From Rahnella sikkimica (GTDB lineage: Bacteria > Pseudomonadota > Gammaproteobacteria > Enterobacterales > Enterobacteriaceae): 64,000 nucleotides of DNA. This document shows, piece after piece, positions 1 through 8,566 of this stretch. A program made the position numbers and the translations under genes. Where the stretch lies: the NCBI RefSeq assembly GCF_002951615.1, contig NZ_CP019062.1:4030001-4094000 (forward strand), written 5' to 3'. The notes beneath the pieces were generated by a model. It was not told the origin of the DNA. It was given only the letters and a program-made list of their open reading frames with translations, and did no database searches. Position 1 is the first letter of the stretch. Each line of letters starts with the position of its first letter.

Positions 1-171
1 GCGCAGCGTCAGCAAATCCGCTTTGGAGTTATAAGGCAATACGTACAGAATTGGCCGGGTCGGGTCTAAGTGCAACTCGGTAACCGGATCTGAAGGTATG
101 ACCTTGCTCTTTACCAGCAATGAGAGCGGTAAATTCAATAATGTGTAATAAAGTCTACGCCAACCTGACAT
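1..171 (-). CDS. plsB: Glycerol-3-phosphate acyltransferase PlsB, N-terminus only
   Basis: The reading frame runs off the left edge, so only the first 57 codons are present. PlsB is the inner-membrane enzyme that acylates sn-glycerol-3-phosphate at position 1, the first step of phospholipid synthesis. The translated start ([19 protein letters not shown]) and the later stretch [15 protein letters not shown] match my memory of the E. coli N-terminus closely. It is divergent from dgkA, the same arrangement as in E. coli, and both genes serve phospholipid metabolism. The catalytic HX4D region lies outside the window. Confidence 0.93.
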   Translation of the reverse strand, partial: MSGWRRLYYTLLNLPLSLLVKSKVIPSDPVTELHLDPTRPILYVLPYNSKADLLTLR

Positions 172-309
172 AAAAACGTGAAGCCTCTTGTTAGCCATTT
201 CGCCGCAAGGATACCAGAAAGATCAGAGGAGATCTGTGGTGATGAAATACCATTAAACCGCTAAAATGCGCAAAACCCACAGGACAATATCTCAAGGAGC
301 AGTAACAGA

Positions 310-678
310 ATGGCGAACCAAGTCACCGGATTTACCCGCATCTATAAAGCCGCAGGCTATTCCTGGAAAGGTCTGAAGGCCGCATGGCAAAATGAAGCTG
401 CTTTCCGGCAGGAAGCCAGCGTTGCTATCCCGCTCATTTTATTATCTTTCTGGCTGGATGTGAGCAGTATAGAACGCATCCTGCTGATCGGCTCCGTTGT
501 GCTGGTATGTGTGACCGAACTGCTTAACAGCGCCATAGAATCGGCGATTGACCGTATCGGGCCGGAGTTTCACGTCCTGTCAGGACGTGCAAAAGATATT
601 GGCTCCGCCGCCGTACTTCTGACCATCATATTGGCGATTTTTGTCTGGGTCAGCACCTTTTGGCCGCGATGGTTCTGA
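310..678 (+). CDS. dgkA: Diacylglycerol kinase DgkA
   Basis: Small integral-membrane kinase of 122 aa, the usual length, which phosphorylates diacylglycerol to phosphatidic acid and recycles the diacylglycerol left by membrane-derived oligosaccharide synthesis. Three hydrophobic segments are visible at about 36-49, 54-72 and 98-118. The family signature ELLNSAIE lies at 70-77, supplying Glu70, Asn73 and Glu77, and Lys95-Asp96 follows in the AKD motif; these correspond to the active-site residues of the E. coli enzyme with an offset of one. An AAGGAG site sits 9 bases before the ATG. The gene is divergent from plsB and 119 bp upstream of lexA, as in E. coli. Confidence 0.96.
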   Translation: MANQVTGFTRIYKAAGYSWKGLKAAWQNEAAFRQEASVAIPLILLSFWLDVSSIERILLIGSVVLVCVTELLNSAIESAIDRIGPEFHVLSGRAKDIGSAAVLLTIILAIFVWVSTFWPRWF

Positions 679-752
679 TTTGGAATCTGCATTCCAGGAA
701 TTGCCGTTATGCCCTGTTTTTATTCAATCTTAGGTTTTCATTGGCCGTTTAG

Positions 753-768
753 CTGTATATACTCACAG
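753..768 (+). promoter_or_regulatory. LexA (SOS) box 1 upstream of lexA
   Basis: CTG-N10-CAG with an alternating TA core, a match to the enterobacterial SOS box. It is the first of two boxes in tandem before lexA, as in E. coli, and supports autoregulation. Confidence 0.92.
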
Positions 769-773
769 CTAGA

Positions 774-789
774 CTGTATAAACAACCAG
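774..789 (+). promoter_or_regulatory. LexA (SOS) box 2 upstream of lexA
   Basis: Second CTG-N10-CAG box, 5 bp after the first, and ending just before the GGGGGCGG ribosome-binding site. The centre-to-centre spacing of 21 bp puts both boxes on the same face of the helix. LexA bound here would also cover the translation start region. Confidence 0.9.
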
Positions 790-797
790 GGGGCGGA

Positions 798-1406
798 ATG
801 AAAGCTTTAACGACCAGACAACAAGAGGTCTACGACCTTATTCGCGATCATATCTCCACCACCGGTATGCCACCGACCCGCGCAGAGATTGCATCTCGTC
901 TGGGGTTCCGTTCCCCGAACGCGGCGGAAGAACACCTGAAAGCGCTGGCGCGTAAAGGCGTTATCGAGATCGTTTCCGGTGCGTCGCGCGGTATTCGTCT
1001 GCTGATGGAAGAAGAAGAAGGTTTACCGCTGATTGGCCGCGTTGCTGCCGGTGAACCGCTGCTGGCTCAGCAGCACATCGAAGGCCATTACCAGGTCGAT
1101 CCGGCCATGTTTAAACCGAGTGCGGATTTCCTGCTGCGCGTTAGCGGTATGTCGATGCGTGATATCGGTATTCTGGATGGCGATCTGCTGGCAGTACACA
1201 AAACGCAGGATGTCCGAAATGGTCAGGTTGTCGTTGCGCGTATTGATGATGAAGTCACGGTTAAACGCTTGAAGAAACAGGGTAGCATCGTTCAGTTGCT
1301 GCCTGAAAACAGCGAATTCCAACCGATTGTGGTTGATTTGCGCGAACAGAATTTCAGCATTGAAGGTCTTGCAGTGGGCGTTATCCGTAACGGCGACTGG
1401 ATCTAA
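798..1406 (+). CDS. lexA: SOS response transcriptional repressor LexA
   Basis: Repressor of the DNA-damage regulon; RecA filaments trigger its self-cleavage. The protein is 202 aa, identical in length to E. coli LexA. An N-terminal winged helix-turn-helix (about 1-65) recognises SOS boxes. The S24-type peptidase domain follows, with the Ala84-Gly85 cleavage bond in VAAGEPLL, the nucleophile in GMSM (Ser119) and the general base in VTVKRL (Lys156). Two SOS boxes precede it and a strong hairpin terminator follows. E. coli has the multidrug transporter gene dinF immediately downstream; here lexA is followed by a terminator and yjbJ, so dinF is absent from this position. Confidence 0.98.
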   Translation: MKALTTRQQEVYDLIRDHISTTGMPPTRAEIASRLGFRSPNAAEEHLKALARKGVIEIVSGASRGIRLLMEEEEGLPLIGRVAAGEPLLAQQHIEGHYQVDPAMFKPSADFLLRVSGMSMRDIGILDGDLLAVHKTQDVRNGQVVVARIDDEVTVKRLKKQGSIVQLLPENSEFQPIVVDLREQNFSIEGLAVGVIRNGDWI

Positions 1407-1462
1407 TCTGCGTTCAATCCTTACGTTACAGGTGCGTTAGCCGCCTCTGACGCACCTGTAAG

Positions 1463-1498
1463 AAACAACATCGCCCCGTTCGGGGCGATGTTGTTTTC
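1463..1498 (+). terminator. Rho-independent terminator after lexA
   Basis: A near-perfect 14-bp GC-rich stem (arms around AACATCGCCCC and GGGGCGATGTT) with a loop of a few bases, followed by TTTT. A second hairpin (1428-1459, 10-bp arms ACAGGTGCGT/ACGCACCTGT) lies between the stop codon and this stem, so lexA is well insulated from downstream genes. Confidence 0.85.
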
Positions 1499-1791
1499 AG
1501 CCCTGCTGAGAAACCTCTCCCGGCAAAAACCTTACTCTTATGCGCTGTCCGCTGATTTGCCTGTTCAGAGCAAATGTCGGATTTACTTCCTCTGCGCCCT
1601 GAATTACCTGCGTTTATCAGTCAGATAGATTTCAATTCCACGTTATTTCCTGCTTTAGATTAATCCTAATAGTGGTCTTTATCGCTGCTTTAGGAAGACT
1701 AATTGGTATTCTCTACTAAGCTTTGAAGTGTTAAGGACGGGCTGCAAACAAATATGCAGCGCCACAAACCCAAGGTAACAGGAGATATTTT
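1499..1791. other. Gene-free leader of yjbJ
   Basis: No credible reading frame on either strand. The last 20 bases hold an AACAGGAGA ribosome-binding site for yjbJ. YjbJ homologues are stress-induced, so a promoter is expected here, but I could not assign one with confidence. Confidence 0.4.
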
Positions 1792-2001
1792 ATGAATAAG
1801 GACCAAGCCGACGGTAACTGGAAGCAGTTGAAAGGCAAAGTGAAAGAACAGTGGGGCAAACTGACTGACGACGACCTGACAGTGGTTGAAGGTAAACGTG
1901 ATCAGCTGGTGGGTAAGATTCAGGAGCGTTATGGCTATCAGAAGGATCAGGCCGAGAAAGAGCTCAAGGAATGGGAATCGAAAAACAAACATCACTGGTA
2001 A
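1792..2001 (+). CDS. yjbJ: CsbD-like stress protein YjbJ
   Basis: Small, soluble, highly charged protein of 69 aa, the family length. Members (CsbD/YjbJ) are abundant in stationary phase and under general stress, and their molecular role is unknown. The sequence opens with NKDQADGNWKQLKGKVKEQW and contains LTDDDLTVVEGKRDQLVGK, both diagnostic of the family, and is predicted to form a helical bundle with no membrane segment. A GGAG site lies 8 bases before the ATG. It sits next to zur as in E. coli and converges on it. A weak hairpin with arms GGGTAC/GTACCC (2076-2093) lies between the two genes. Confidence 0.95.
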   Translation: MNKDQADGNWKQLKGKVKEQWGKLTDDDLTVVEGKRDQLVGKIQERYGYQKDQAEKELKEWESKNKHHW

Positions 2002-2168
2002 CACGCGACTCCCCCTCGCGTATCAGTGACGTATCCTGAGAATTATTGCTCCTACCCGGAACGCATTCAGGATACGGGTACAAGGATGTACCCACCTTTC
2101 AGTTCTACTGCTGTAAACCCATCCGCTTCAATTTCTTACGAAACTCCAGCCAATATAAATCTGATTTA

Positions 2169-2678
2169 TCAGCGTTTTTTCACCACAATGCTGTGGTCAT
2201 GTTCGCAATGGTCGTGGCTGTCGCAGGTTTCCACGACTTTGCATTCCGCACATAAGCCATGCGCTTCAACAACTGAATGACGCAGCTCAAACCCCGATTC
2301 TACCGCCAGTTTCGCCAGACGTTCTTCGATGCCGTCAGTGGTTTTCTCCGTCACCAGCCCGCAGCGGTCGCAGATAAACAATGCGGATGTGTGGCTCGGC
2401 TCTTCGAAATGATGGCAAAGTACATAGCTGTTAGCCGATTCAACCCGATGAATAAACCCTTGTTCCAGCAGGAAATCCAGCGCACGGTAAACCGTTGGCG
2501 GCTTGGCCTGCGGTTCGCTGACGCGCAGTAAATCCAGCAAATCATAGGCGCTGATCGCACCGGGTTGTTGCGCCATCAGTCGCAAAACTTCCAGCCGCTG
2601 TGGCGTAAGACGAACATTGCGCTGCTGGCAAAGTTCTTCAGCTTGTGAAAGTAATTTTTCCGGATTATTCAGGGTCAT
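2169..2678 (-). CDS. zur: Zinc uptake regulator Zur
   Basis: Fur-family repressor that, when zinc-loaded, shuts off high-affinity zinc import. The protein is 169 aa, close to the E. coli length of 171. An N-terminal winged helix (about 1-85) carries VRLTPQRLEVLRL and the recognition-helix region PPTVYRALDFL. The C-terminal dimerisation domain has the two structural zinc pairs CDRC (Cys103, Cys106) and CAEC (Cys143, Cys146), plus the His/Asp-rich metal-sensing region. The tail (152-162, CDSHDHCEHDH) is unusually rich in His, Cys and Asp and could bind extra metal; this is inference. No Zur operator was recognised inside the window. Confidence 0.95.
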   Translation of the reverse strand: MTLNNPEKLLSQAEELCQQRNVRLTPQRLEVLRLMAQQPGAISAYDLLDLLRVSEPQAKPPTVYRALDFLLEQGFIHRVESANSYVLCHHFEEPSHTSALFICDRCGLVTEKTTDGIEERLAKLAVESGFELRHSVVEAHGLCAECKVVETCDSHDHCEHDHSIVVKKR

Positions 2679-2840
2679 AGCAACATTCTCTGAGCGCAGA
2701 TTGGGGTGAATAGGCTACGTCGTGCAGCCATTATTGATTTTATCATGCTTCAGTCAGATCGACGAATTATGCGCCGCTCAGTGTGAGGTTACACGGGTGC
2801 ACAGCCGCTAAACCGGGCAAGATGCCGAATCTTTGTTCTG

Positions 2841-2849
2841 TGGTATAAT
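2841..2849 (+). promoter_or_regulatory. Extended -10 promoter element of dusA
   Basis: A perfect TATAAT preceded by TGG, forming the TGn extended -10 motif. No convincing -35 is visible 17 bp upstream, consistent with an extended -10 promoter. It lies 70 bp before the dusA start. Confidence 0.6.
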
Positions 2850-2918
2850 CAGCGATTAACTTCCCCTGGCCGCCGTGCCGGAGGGAGCGCCACGAACCCC
2901 TCAGCGAATGTCAGGCCC

Positions 2919-3962
2919 ATGTCAGAAACTCAACACGCAATGCCCCAAAACGCCATGTCCCCAACCCAGCCATTTTCCGCTCAGCGTTTTTCCGTTGCGC
3001 CGATGCTCGACTGGACCGACCGTCACTGTCGCCATTTCCACCGCCTGATGACCGGCCAGACGTTGCTGTACACCGAAATGGTCACTACCGGCGCGATCAT
3101 TCATGGCAAAGGCGATTATCTGGGCTTTGGCGATGCTGAACATCCGGTTGCTTTGCAACTCGGTGGCAGTAATCCGGCCGATCTGGCGCACTGCGCGAAG
3201 CTGGCGGAAGAACGCGGCTATGACGAGATTAACCTGAACGTCGGTTGCCCGTCGGATCGCGTGCAGAACGGTATGTTCGGTGCCTGTCTGATGGGTCAGG
3301 CGTCGCTGGTGGCGGATTGCATTAAAGCGATGCGAGATGTGGTGTCGATTCCGGTGACCGTCAAAACCCGTATCGGGATTGACGATCAGGACAGCTATGA
3401 ATTCCTCTGCGATTTCATCCGTCAGGTCTCTGAAAACGGCGGCTGCGATACGTTTATCATTCATGCCCGCAAAGCCTGGCTTTCCGGTCTGAGCCCGAAA
3501 GAAAACCGTGAAATTCCGCCGCTGGATTACCCGCGTGTTTATCAGCTTAAGCGTGATTTCTCTCATCTGACGATGGGGATTAACGGCGGCATTAAAACGC
3601 TGGAAGAAGCCAAAACGCATCTGCAACACATGGATGGCGTGATGGTGGGGCGCGAAGCCTATCAGAATCCGGGCATGTTGCTGAACGTCGATCAGGCACT
3701 GTTCGGCTCTCAGGCGCCGGTGAAAACCGGGCCAGAGATCATCCGCGCGCTGTATCCGTACATCGAAACCGAGCTGAGCAAAGGCACTTATCTGGGTCAC
3801 ATTACCCGCCATATTCTGGGGTTGTTCCAGGGCGTGCCGGGCGCGCGTCAGTTCCGCCGTCATCTCAGCGAAAACGCCCATAAAGCGGGCGCGGGCATTG
3901 ACGTGGTTGAGCAGGCGCTCTCGATGGTCAGCCAGCCGCAGGAAGCGCCGGTTCAGGCGTAA
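2919..3962 (+). CDS. dusA: tRNA-dihydrouridine(20/20a) synthase DusA
   Basis: FMN- and NADPH-dependent enzyme that reduces uridines 20 and 20a in the tRNA D-loop. [15 protein letters not shown] at the N-terminus and the catalytic-cysteine motif [14 protein letters not shown] place it in the DusA subgroup rather than DusB or DusC. A TIM-barrel FMN-binding core is followed by the C-terminal helical tRNA-binding domain ending near [10 protein letters not shown]. The first 25 residues before the core are poorly conserved and contain further ATG codons (residues 8 and 13), and no strong ribosome-binding site picks one out, so the exact start is uncertain. It is divergent from zur, as in E. coli. 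Confidence 0.95.
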   Translation: MSETQHAMPQNAMSPTQPFSAQRFSVAPMLDWTDRHCRHFHRLMTGQTLLYTEMVTTGAIIHGKGDYLGFGDAEHPVALQLGGSNPADLAHCAKLAEERGYDEINLNVGCPSDRVQNGMFGACLMGQASLVADCIKAMRDVVSIPVTVKTRIGIDDQDSYEFLCDFIRQVSENGGCDTFIIHARKAWLSGLSPKENREIPPLDYPRVYQLKRDFSHLTMGINGGIKTLEEAKTHLQHMDGVMVGREAYQNPGMLLNVDQALFGSQAPVKTGPEIIRALYPYIETELSKGTYLGHITRHILGLFQGVPGARQFRRHLSENAHKAGAGIDVVEQALSMVSQPQEAPVQA

Positions 3963-4000
3963 GCGTCTGCAAAATCGACGTGAGTAAATTCACTATCAGT

Positions 4001-4015
4001 TAGTCAGATTGACTA
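4001..4015 (+). promoter_or_regulatory. PspF-type upstream activating site of pspG
   Basis: Inverted repeat TAGTCA-GAT-TGACTA about 75-90 bp upstream of the sigma-54 element, where PspF sites lie in the phage-shock-protein regulon. Identity is inferred from position and symmetry. Confidence 0.55.
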
Positions 4016-4087
4016 TATTTTCGCAGGCCGTTTGCGCCTGCGAAATACTTTCCCCTTTTAAATCAGTTAATTATTCATCCCGCCACT

Positions 4088-4103
4088 CTGGCACGCTTCT
4101 TGT
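4088..4103 (+). promoter_or_regulatory. Sigma-54 promoter of pspG
   Basis: CTGGCACG followed, at the fixed spacing, by TTGT in place of TTGC. The -24 GG and near-match -12 GT are 10 bp apart, as sigma-54 requires. It lies 63 bp upstream of pspG, a known sigma-54/PspF target in E. coli. Confidence 0.75.
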
Positions 4104-4165
4104 AATAGCTTCATCGTGTTTTGACATTACGTCTTACTGCACACTGGCTTATTAAGGAGCACCCG

Positions 4166-4402
4166 ATGCTGGAAATTCTCTTCGTGCTTGGTTTTTTCTT
4201 TATGCTGATGCTGACCGGCATTTCCCTGCTGGGTATGGTGGCGGCGCTCATTGTGGCATTTGGTCTGATGATGTTGGGCGGCTTCTTTGTGATTGTTATT
4301 AAAATGTTGCCGTGGCTGGTTTTGGCCGTTGCCGCCGTCTGGATTTACCGGACATTTATCAGTCCTGACGAGCCTAAATATCGTCGCCGCCGCTTGCCAT
4401 AA
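4166..4402 (+). CDS. pspG: Envelope stress (phage shock) protein PspG
   Basis: Inner-membrane protein of 78 aa (E. coli 80 aa) belonging to the phage-shock response, which protects proton-motive force when secretins or membrane damage stress the envelope. Two hydrophobic stretches (about 3-36 and 41-63) are followed by a basic tail ending in RRRRLP. The start at 4166 is chosen because MLEILFVLGFFFMLMLTG aligns with the known protein start and AAGGAG lies 6 bases before it; an in-frame upstream extension to 4121 is not conserved and overlaps the leader. A sigma-54 promoter and a PspF-like site lie directly upstream. Confidence 0.94.
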   Translation: MLEILFVLGFFFMLMLTGISLLGMVAALIVAFGLMMLGGFFVIVIKMLPWLVLAVAAVWIYRTFISPDEPKYRRRRLP

Positions 4403-4478
4403 AGAGAGCGGCAGATAAGTCGACCTCATAACTTCATGAAATAGAAAAGGTTGATGACAGCCTTATGAGCACAAAAAA

Positions 4479-4493
4479 ATGTAAACGTTACAT
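4479..4493. promoter_or_regulatory. Inverted repeat resembling a LacI/GntR-type operator
   Basis: ATGTAA-ACG-TTACAT, a perfect 6-3-6 inverted repeat of the kind bound by LacI/GalR-family repressors. It lies 16 bp upstream of a CRP-like site and far from any protein gene start on this strand. The protein that would bind is not known. Confidence 0.4.
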
Positions 4494-4509
4494 CTATAAC
4501 TTTTACTTA

Positions 4510-4525
4510 TGTGCTAGCGATCACA
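4510..4525. promoter_or_regulatory. CRP-like binding site
   Basis: TGTGC-TAGCGA-TCACA, one mismatch from the TGTGA-N6-TCACA consensus. Nothing protein-coding starts downstream, so the site most plausibly serves the candidate RNA described next. Confidence 0.5.
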
Positions 4526-4581
4526 AGCTGGATCAGAATGTGCGGTTGAACTGCATAAATCATATTTTTTAACATGGGTGA

Positions 4582-4778
4582 CTGTTAGGATAGATTTCAT
4601 ACGTGGTCAGCAGGCCGCAGACTGAATTCATCAAGTCCGGTGAGGCACACAATAGTCGCATAAGTGACACCGCCCTCCGGATTTACCCGGCAGTACCCTA
4701 CAGCAGTACCCGTCTGAACGCAGAGGTCGTCTGAATCAGGCAGTAAAAAAGGCTTTCACAATCGTGAAAGCCTTTTTT
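4582..4778 (+). ncRNA. Candidate small RNA between pspG and qor
   Basis: The 383-bp gap between pspG and qor has no credible reading frame on the plus strand. It holds a promoter-like pair, TTGAAC (4546-4551) and TAACAT (4570-4575) 18 bp apart, preceded by a CRP-like site centred about 64 bp before the predicted start. The gap ends with a strong hairpin followed by a T-run in the plus direction. A transcript of about 200 nt would result. Family unknown and expression unproven; the terminator is also needed by qor on the other strand, which weakens the argument. Confidence 0.35.
4745..4778. terminator. Bidirectional terminator after qor
   Basis: Perfect stem with arms AAAAAAGGCTTTCAC and GTGAAAGCCTTTTTT around a 4-base loop. 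T-runs are produced on both strands, so it can end qor (minus) and any plus-strand transcript entering from pspG or the candidate RNA. Confidence 0.88.
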
Positions 4779-4785
4779 GCGTCTG

Positions 4786-5775
4786 TTACTTGCCTGGAAT
4801 GAGCAGGCTTGAGCCTTGCGTGATGCGGCTTTCCAGCGTTTCGTGGGCGCGTTTTGCTTCGGAAAGCGGGAATTTCTGCGCGTCGCTGACGTCCACTTTA
4901 ATCGCGCCGCTGGCAATCAGTGAAAACAGTTCGCCGCTGGCTTTCGCCAGTTCTTCACGATTGGTCACGTAGCCATTGAGCGAAGGGCGTGTGACGAACA
5001 ACGAACCTTTCTGATTGAGGATCGCCAGATCCACGCCTTTTACCGGCCCTGACGCATTACCAAAGCTGACCAGCAAACCCCGGCGTTTCAGGCTGTTCAG
5101 CGATTTTTCAAACGTATCTTTGCCGACCGAATCGTAAACCACGCCGACTTTCTCGCCGTTCGTCAGTTCGGCCACGCGGGTGGCGATATCTTCTTTCTGA
5201 TAGTTAATCGTCGCCCAGGCACCGGCTTCTTTGGCACGTGCGGCTTTTTCATCGGAACCGACAGTCCCGATCAACTTCACGCCCAGCGCTTTTGCCCACT
5301 GGCTGGCAATCAGCCCGACACCGCCTGCGGCAGCGTGGAACAAAATGGTTTCGCCCGCCTGCACTTCATGCGTCTGGCGCAGCAAATAGTAGACCGTCAG
5401 CCCTTTCAGGAACGACGCCGCCGCCTGTTCAAAGCTGATGGCATCGGGCAGCAGGGCGATTTTTTCCTGCGGCACATTGTGAATTTCACTGTAAGCGCCG
5501 AGCGCGGATTGCGCATACACCACACGGTCACCCGGTTTGATGCCGGTCACGTCGCTGCCAATTTTGATGACAACGCCCGCGGCTTCGGTGCCTAAACCGG
5601 CCGGGAAACTGGCTGGCGGATACAAACCGCTGCGCACATAGGTATCGATGTAGTTAATACCAATGGCTTTGTTCTCAACCTGAACTTCACCGGCCTGTGG
5701 TTCTTGTGGCTGATAATCAACGTATTGCAGAACGTCAGGTGTACCTGTTTCAGAAAACTGGATGCGCTTTGCCAT
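4786..5775 (-). CDS. qor: NADPH:quinone oxidoreductase Qor
   Basis: Zeta-crystallin-type medium-chain reductase of 329 aa (E. coli 327). It reduces quinones with NADPH by one-electron steps. ENKAIGINYIDTY and SGLYPP in the GroES-like N-terminal domain and the Rossmann glycine motif AAAGGVGLIA at about 149-158 are typical, and it lacks the zinc-binding cysteines of alcohol dehydrogenases. It is divergent from dnaB with a 193-bp intergenic region, as in E. coli, and ends at a bidirectional terminator. Confidence 0.95.
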   Translation of the reverse strand: MAKRIQFSETGTPDVLQYVDYQPQEPQAGEVQVENKAIGINYIDTYVRSGLYPPASFPAGLGTEAAGVVIKIGSDVTGIKPGDRVVYAQSALGAYSEIHNVPQEKIALLPDAISFEQAAASFLKGLTVYYLLRQTHEVQAGETILFHAAAGGVGLIASQWAKALGVKLIGTVGSDEKAARAKEAGAWATINYQKEDIATRVAELTNGEKVGVVYDSVGKDTFEKSLNSLKRRGLLVSFGNASGPVKGVDLAILNQKGSLFVTRPSLNGYVTNREELAKASGELFSLIASGAIKVDVSDAQKFPLSEAKRAHETLESRITQGSSLLIPGK

Positions 5776-5968
5776 GTTTTTCCCTTGTGATGGAGTCTGT
5801 TTTCAACCCTAGGCTAAATGTCTGCGACAATCCAGATTTTAGGCACAGCCGGTTAATACCCTTTTGAAATGAGACATGACAACCTATACTAACGCGCACG
5901 TTGGGCTTTCGTTTTTCGGAAGCCTGACGCTCATAAAACAGGCGTTTACAGCAGGAAATAATCCACAG

Positions 5969-7375
5969 ATGGCAGCAAAAAAACCGACCAATCAACAGAA
6001 CGAAACCCGCGATCGTCAGATGGAAGGCCTGAAGCTTCCGCCGCATTCGCTGGAGGCTGAGCAATCCGTTCTGGGCGGGCTGATGCTGGACAACGAACGC
6101 TGGGATAACGTCGCGGAGCGCGTGGTCAGCAATGACTTCTTCAGCCGTCCGCATCGCCTGATTTTCACCGAAATGCAGCGTTTGCTGGAAATGAGCAAAC
6201 CGATCGACCTGATTACGCTGTCCGAATCGCTCGAACAGAAAGGCGATTTAGACTCGGTCGGCGGTTTCGCCTATCTGGCAGAACTCTCTAAAAATACCCC
6301 AAGTGCGGCAAACATCGGTGCTTATGCCGATATCGTGCGCGAACGTGCTGTCGTGCGCGAAATGATTTCTGTCGCCAACGAAATTGCCGATGCCGGTTAT
6401 GATCCGCAAGGGCGCAGCAGTGAAGACCTGCTCGATTTAGCCGAATCCCGCGTATTCCAGATTGCCGAAAGCCGCGCCAGTAAAGACGAAGGCCCGAAAA
6501 GCATCGACCGCATTCTGGAAAGCACGGTGTCCCGTATCGAAGAACTGTTCCAGCGCCCGCACGACGGCGTGACGGGCGTGTCGACCGGTTATGCGGATCT
6601 CGATAAGAAAACCGCCGGTCTGCAAAAATCTGACCTGATTATCGTGGCAGCGCGTCCGTCGATGGGTAAAACCACGTTTGCGATGAACCTCGCCGAAAAC
6701 GCCGCGATGATGCAGGATAAACCGGTCTTAATCTTCAGCCTGGAGATGCCCGGCGACCAGATCATGATGCGTATGCTGGCGTCGCTTTCCCGCGTCGACC
6801 AGACCAAAATCCGTACCGGCCAGCTCGACGATGAAGACTGGGCGCGCATTTCCAGCACCATGGGGATTTTGCTCGAAAAACGTAACATGTATATCGATGA
6901 TTCCTCCGGCCTGACGCCAACCGAAGTCCGTTCCCGCGCACGCCGTATTTTCCGCGAGCACGGCGGTCTGAGCCTGATCATGATCGACTACTTACAGCTG
7001 ATGCGTGTTCCGGCGCTGTCCGATAACCGTACGCTGGAAATCGCCGAAATCTCCCGCTCGCTTAAAGCGCTGGCGAAAGAATTGCAGGTACCGGTGGTGG
7101 CGCTGTCGCAGCTTAACCGAAGCCTGGAGCAACGCGCCGACAAACGTCCGGTCAACTCCGACTTGCGTGAATCCGGCTCCATCGAGCAGGACGCCGACTT
7201 AATCATGTTCATCTATCGTGACGAGGTTTATCACGATAACAGTGAAGAAAAAGGCATCGCGCAAATCATCCTCGGTAAGCAACGTAACGGCCCGATCGGC
7301 ACCGTCCGCCTGACGTTTAACGGGCAGTGGTCGCGGTTTGATAACTATGGCGGCCCGCAATACGACGAAGACTAA
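5969..7375 (+). CDS. dnaB: Replicative DNA helicase DnaB
   Basis: Hexameric helicase that unwinds DNA ahead of the replisome and binds DnaG primase and the clamp loader. From the chosen start the protein is 468 aa (E. coli 471). The N-terminal helical domain contains LPPHSLEAEQSVLGGLMLDN; the RecA-type domain has the Walker A motif RPSMGKTTF near residue 233 and Walker B LIMIDYLQLM, and the C-terminus ends QWSRFDNYGGPQYDED. The frame is open 31 codons further upstream, but the ATG at 5969 aligns with the known start and has AGGA about 12 bases before it. The gene lies between qor and alr, as in E. coli. Confidence 0.97.
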   Translation: MAAKKPTNQQNETRDRQMEGLKLPPHSLEAEQSVLGGLMLDNERWDNVAERVVSNDFFSRPHRLIFTEMQRLLEMSKPIDLITLSESLEQKGDLDSVGGFAYLAELSKNTPSAANIGAYADIVRERAVVREMISVANEIADAGYDPQGRSSEDLLDLAESRVFQIAESRASKDEGPKSIDRILESTVSRIEELFQRPHDGVTGVSTGYADLDKKTAGLQKSDLIIVAARPSMGKTTFAMNLAENAAMMQDKPVLIFSLEMPGDQIMMRMLASLSRVDQTKIRTGQLDDEDWARISSTMGILLEKRNMYIDDSSGLTPTEVRSRARRIFREHGGLSLIMIDYLQLMRVPALSDNRTLEIAEISRSLKALAKELQVPVVALSQLNRSLEQRADKRPVNSDLRESGSIEQDADLIMFIYRDEVYHDNSEEKGIAQIILGKQRNGPIGTVRLTFNGQWSRFDNYGGPQYDED

Positions 7376-7398
7376 CGTCTCAGGTTTTTGACTTTATC

Positions 7399-7446
7399 CC
7401 TCCCCTTTCAGAAGGGGAGGTCAGGTGGGGTTTGGTTCTCAACCCC
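7399..7446. repeat. Two small hairpins between dnaB and alr
   Basis: CCTCCCCTT/AAGGGGAGG (7399-7420) and GGGGTT/AACCCC (7427-7446) lie back to back. The first resembles the hairpin after the esterase gene at 16541-16562, suggesting a dispersed intergenic repeat. Neither is followed by a good T-run, so a terminator role is doubtful. Confidence 0.5.
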
Positions 7447-7483
7447 GCTTTCGGAAACTCTCCATTTCATTAAAGGACTCAAA

Positions 7484-8563
7484 ATGAAAGCGGCTACGGC
7501 TGTCATTGATCGCCGCGCTCTGCGACACAATCTGCAACGGGTGCGTCATCTGGCACCACAAAGCCGTCTCGTTGCGGTCGTGAAAGCAAACGCTTACGGG
7601 CACGGTTTATTGGAAACTGTGCACAGCTTGCAGGATGCCGATTATTACGGCGTGTCCCGGCTCAGCGAGGCGTTATCGCTGCGCAAATCCGGCATCGTTA
7701 AACCCATTCTCCTGCTCGAAGGTTTCTTCTCCCCGGATGAATTGCCGCTGCTGGTAGAACATCAGCTGGATACCGCCGTTCACAGCATCGAACAGCTCGA
7801 CGCGCTGGAAAACGCGCAGCTGGCGCGCCCGCTGAATGTCTGGCTGAAAATCGACACCGGTATGCACCGTTTAGGCGTGCATCCGGCGCAGGCTGAGGCG
7901 TTTTATCAGCGCCTGAGCGCCTGCAAAAATGTCGTTCAGCCGGTCAACATGATGAGTCATTTCTGCCGTGCCGATGAGCCTGAAAGCGATGCCACGCCGA
8001 AGCAAATGGCCTGTTTTACTGCGTTTGCCGCCGGGAAGCCGGGACACAAATCGATTGCTGCTTCCGGCGGGATCCTGCTCTGGCCGCAGTCGCACATGAG
8101 TCTGGTGCGTCCGGGGATTATCCTTTACGGCGTATCGCCGCTGGAAACCGGGGACGCCAGTGATTTTGGCCTGCAACCGGCGATGACGCTGACCTCAAGC
8201 CTGATTGCGGTACGTGAGCATTTCGCCGGTGAACCGGTCGGTTACGGCAGCACCTGGACCAGCGACCGCGACACCCGTCTGGGCGTGGTGGCGATGGGGT
8301 ATGGCGACGGTTATCCGCGCAGCGCGCCGGGCGGAACGCCGGTGCAGGTCAATGCCCGTATCGTACCGCTGGTCGGACGCGTTTCGATGGACATGATCAC
8401 GGTGGATTTAGGGCCGGACGCGACGGATAAAGTCGGTGATGAAGTCATCTTCTGGGGACAAAGTCTGCCGGTTGAACGCGTTGCACAGGCAACCGGCATC
8501 AGTGCGTATGAACTGGTTACGCAGCTCAGCGAAAGGGTCTGCCGCCAGTATATTGGCGACTGA
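7484..8563 (+). CDS. alr: Alanine racemase Alr (biosynthetic)
   Basis: PLP enzyme interconverting L- and D-alanine for peptidoglycan. It is 359 aa from the chosen ATG, equal to E. coli Alr. The PLP lysine is Lys34 in [11 protein letters not shown]. The catalytic tyrosine is in GYGDGYPR (about residue 255), and [10 protein letters not shown] follows in the C-terminal beta domain. The frame extends 32 codons upstream, but that stretch crosses the intergenic hairpins and is not conserved, and AAAGGA precedes this ATG. Convergent with the pheC-like gene, whose stop lies 3 bp away. Confidence 0.96.
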   Translation: MKAATAVIDRRALRHNLQRVRHLAPQSRLVAVVKANAYGHGLLETVHSLQDADYYGVSRLSEALSLRKSGIVKPILLLEGFFSPDELPLLVEHQLDTAVHSIEQLDALENAQLARPLNVWLKIDTGMHRLGVHPAQAEAFYQRLSACKNVVQPVNMMSHFCRADEPESDATPKQMACFTAFAAGKPGHKSIAASGGILLWPQSHMSLVRPGIILYGVSPLETGDASDFGLQPAMTLTSSLIAVREHFAGEPVGYGSTWTSDRDTRLGVVAMGYGDGYPRSAPGGTPVQVNARIVPLVGRVSMDMITVDLGPDATDKVGDEVIFWGQSLPVERVAQATGISAYELVTQLSERVCRQYIGD

Positions 8564-8566
8564 CGT

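Noticed and set aside
2922..3881. Open frame of 319 codons antisense to dusA
   Set aside because: It lies wholly within a well-conserved gene on the other strand, and its length is a by-product of GC-rich codon use. No family is recognisable.
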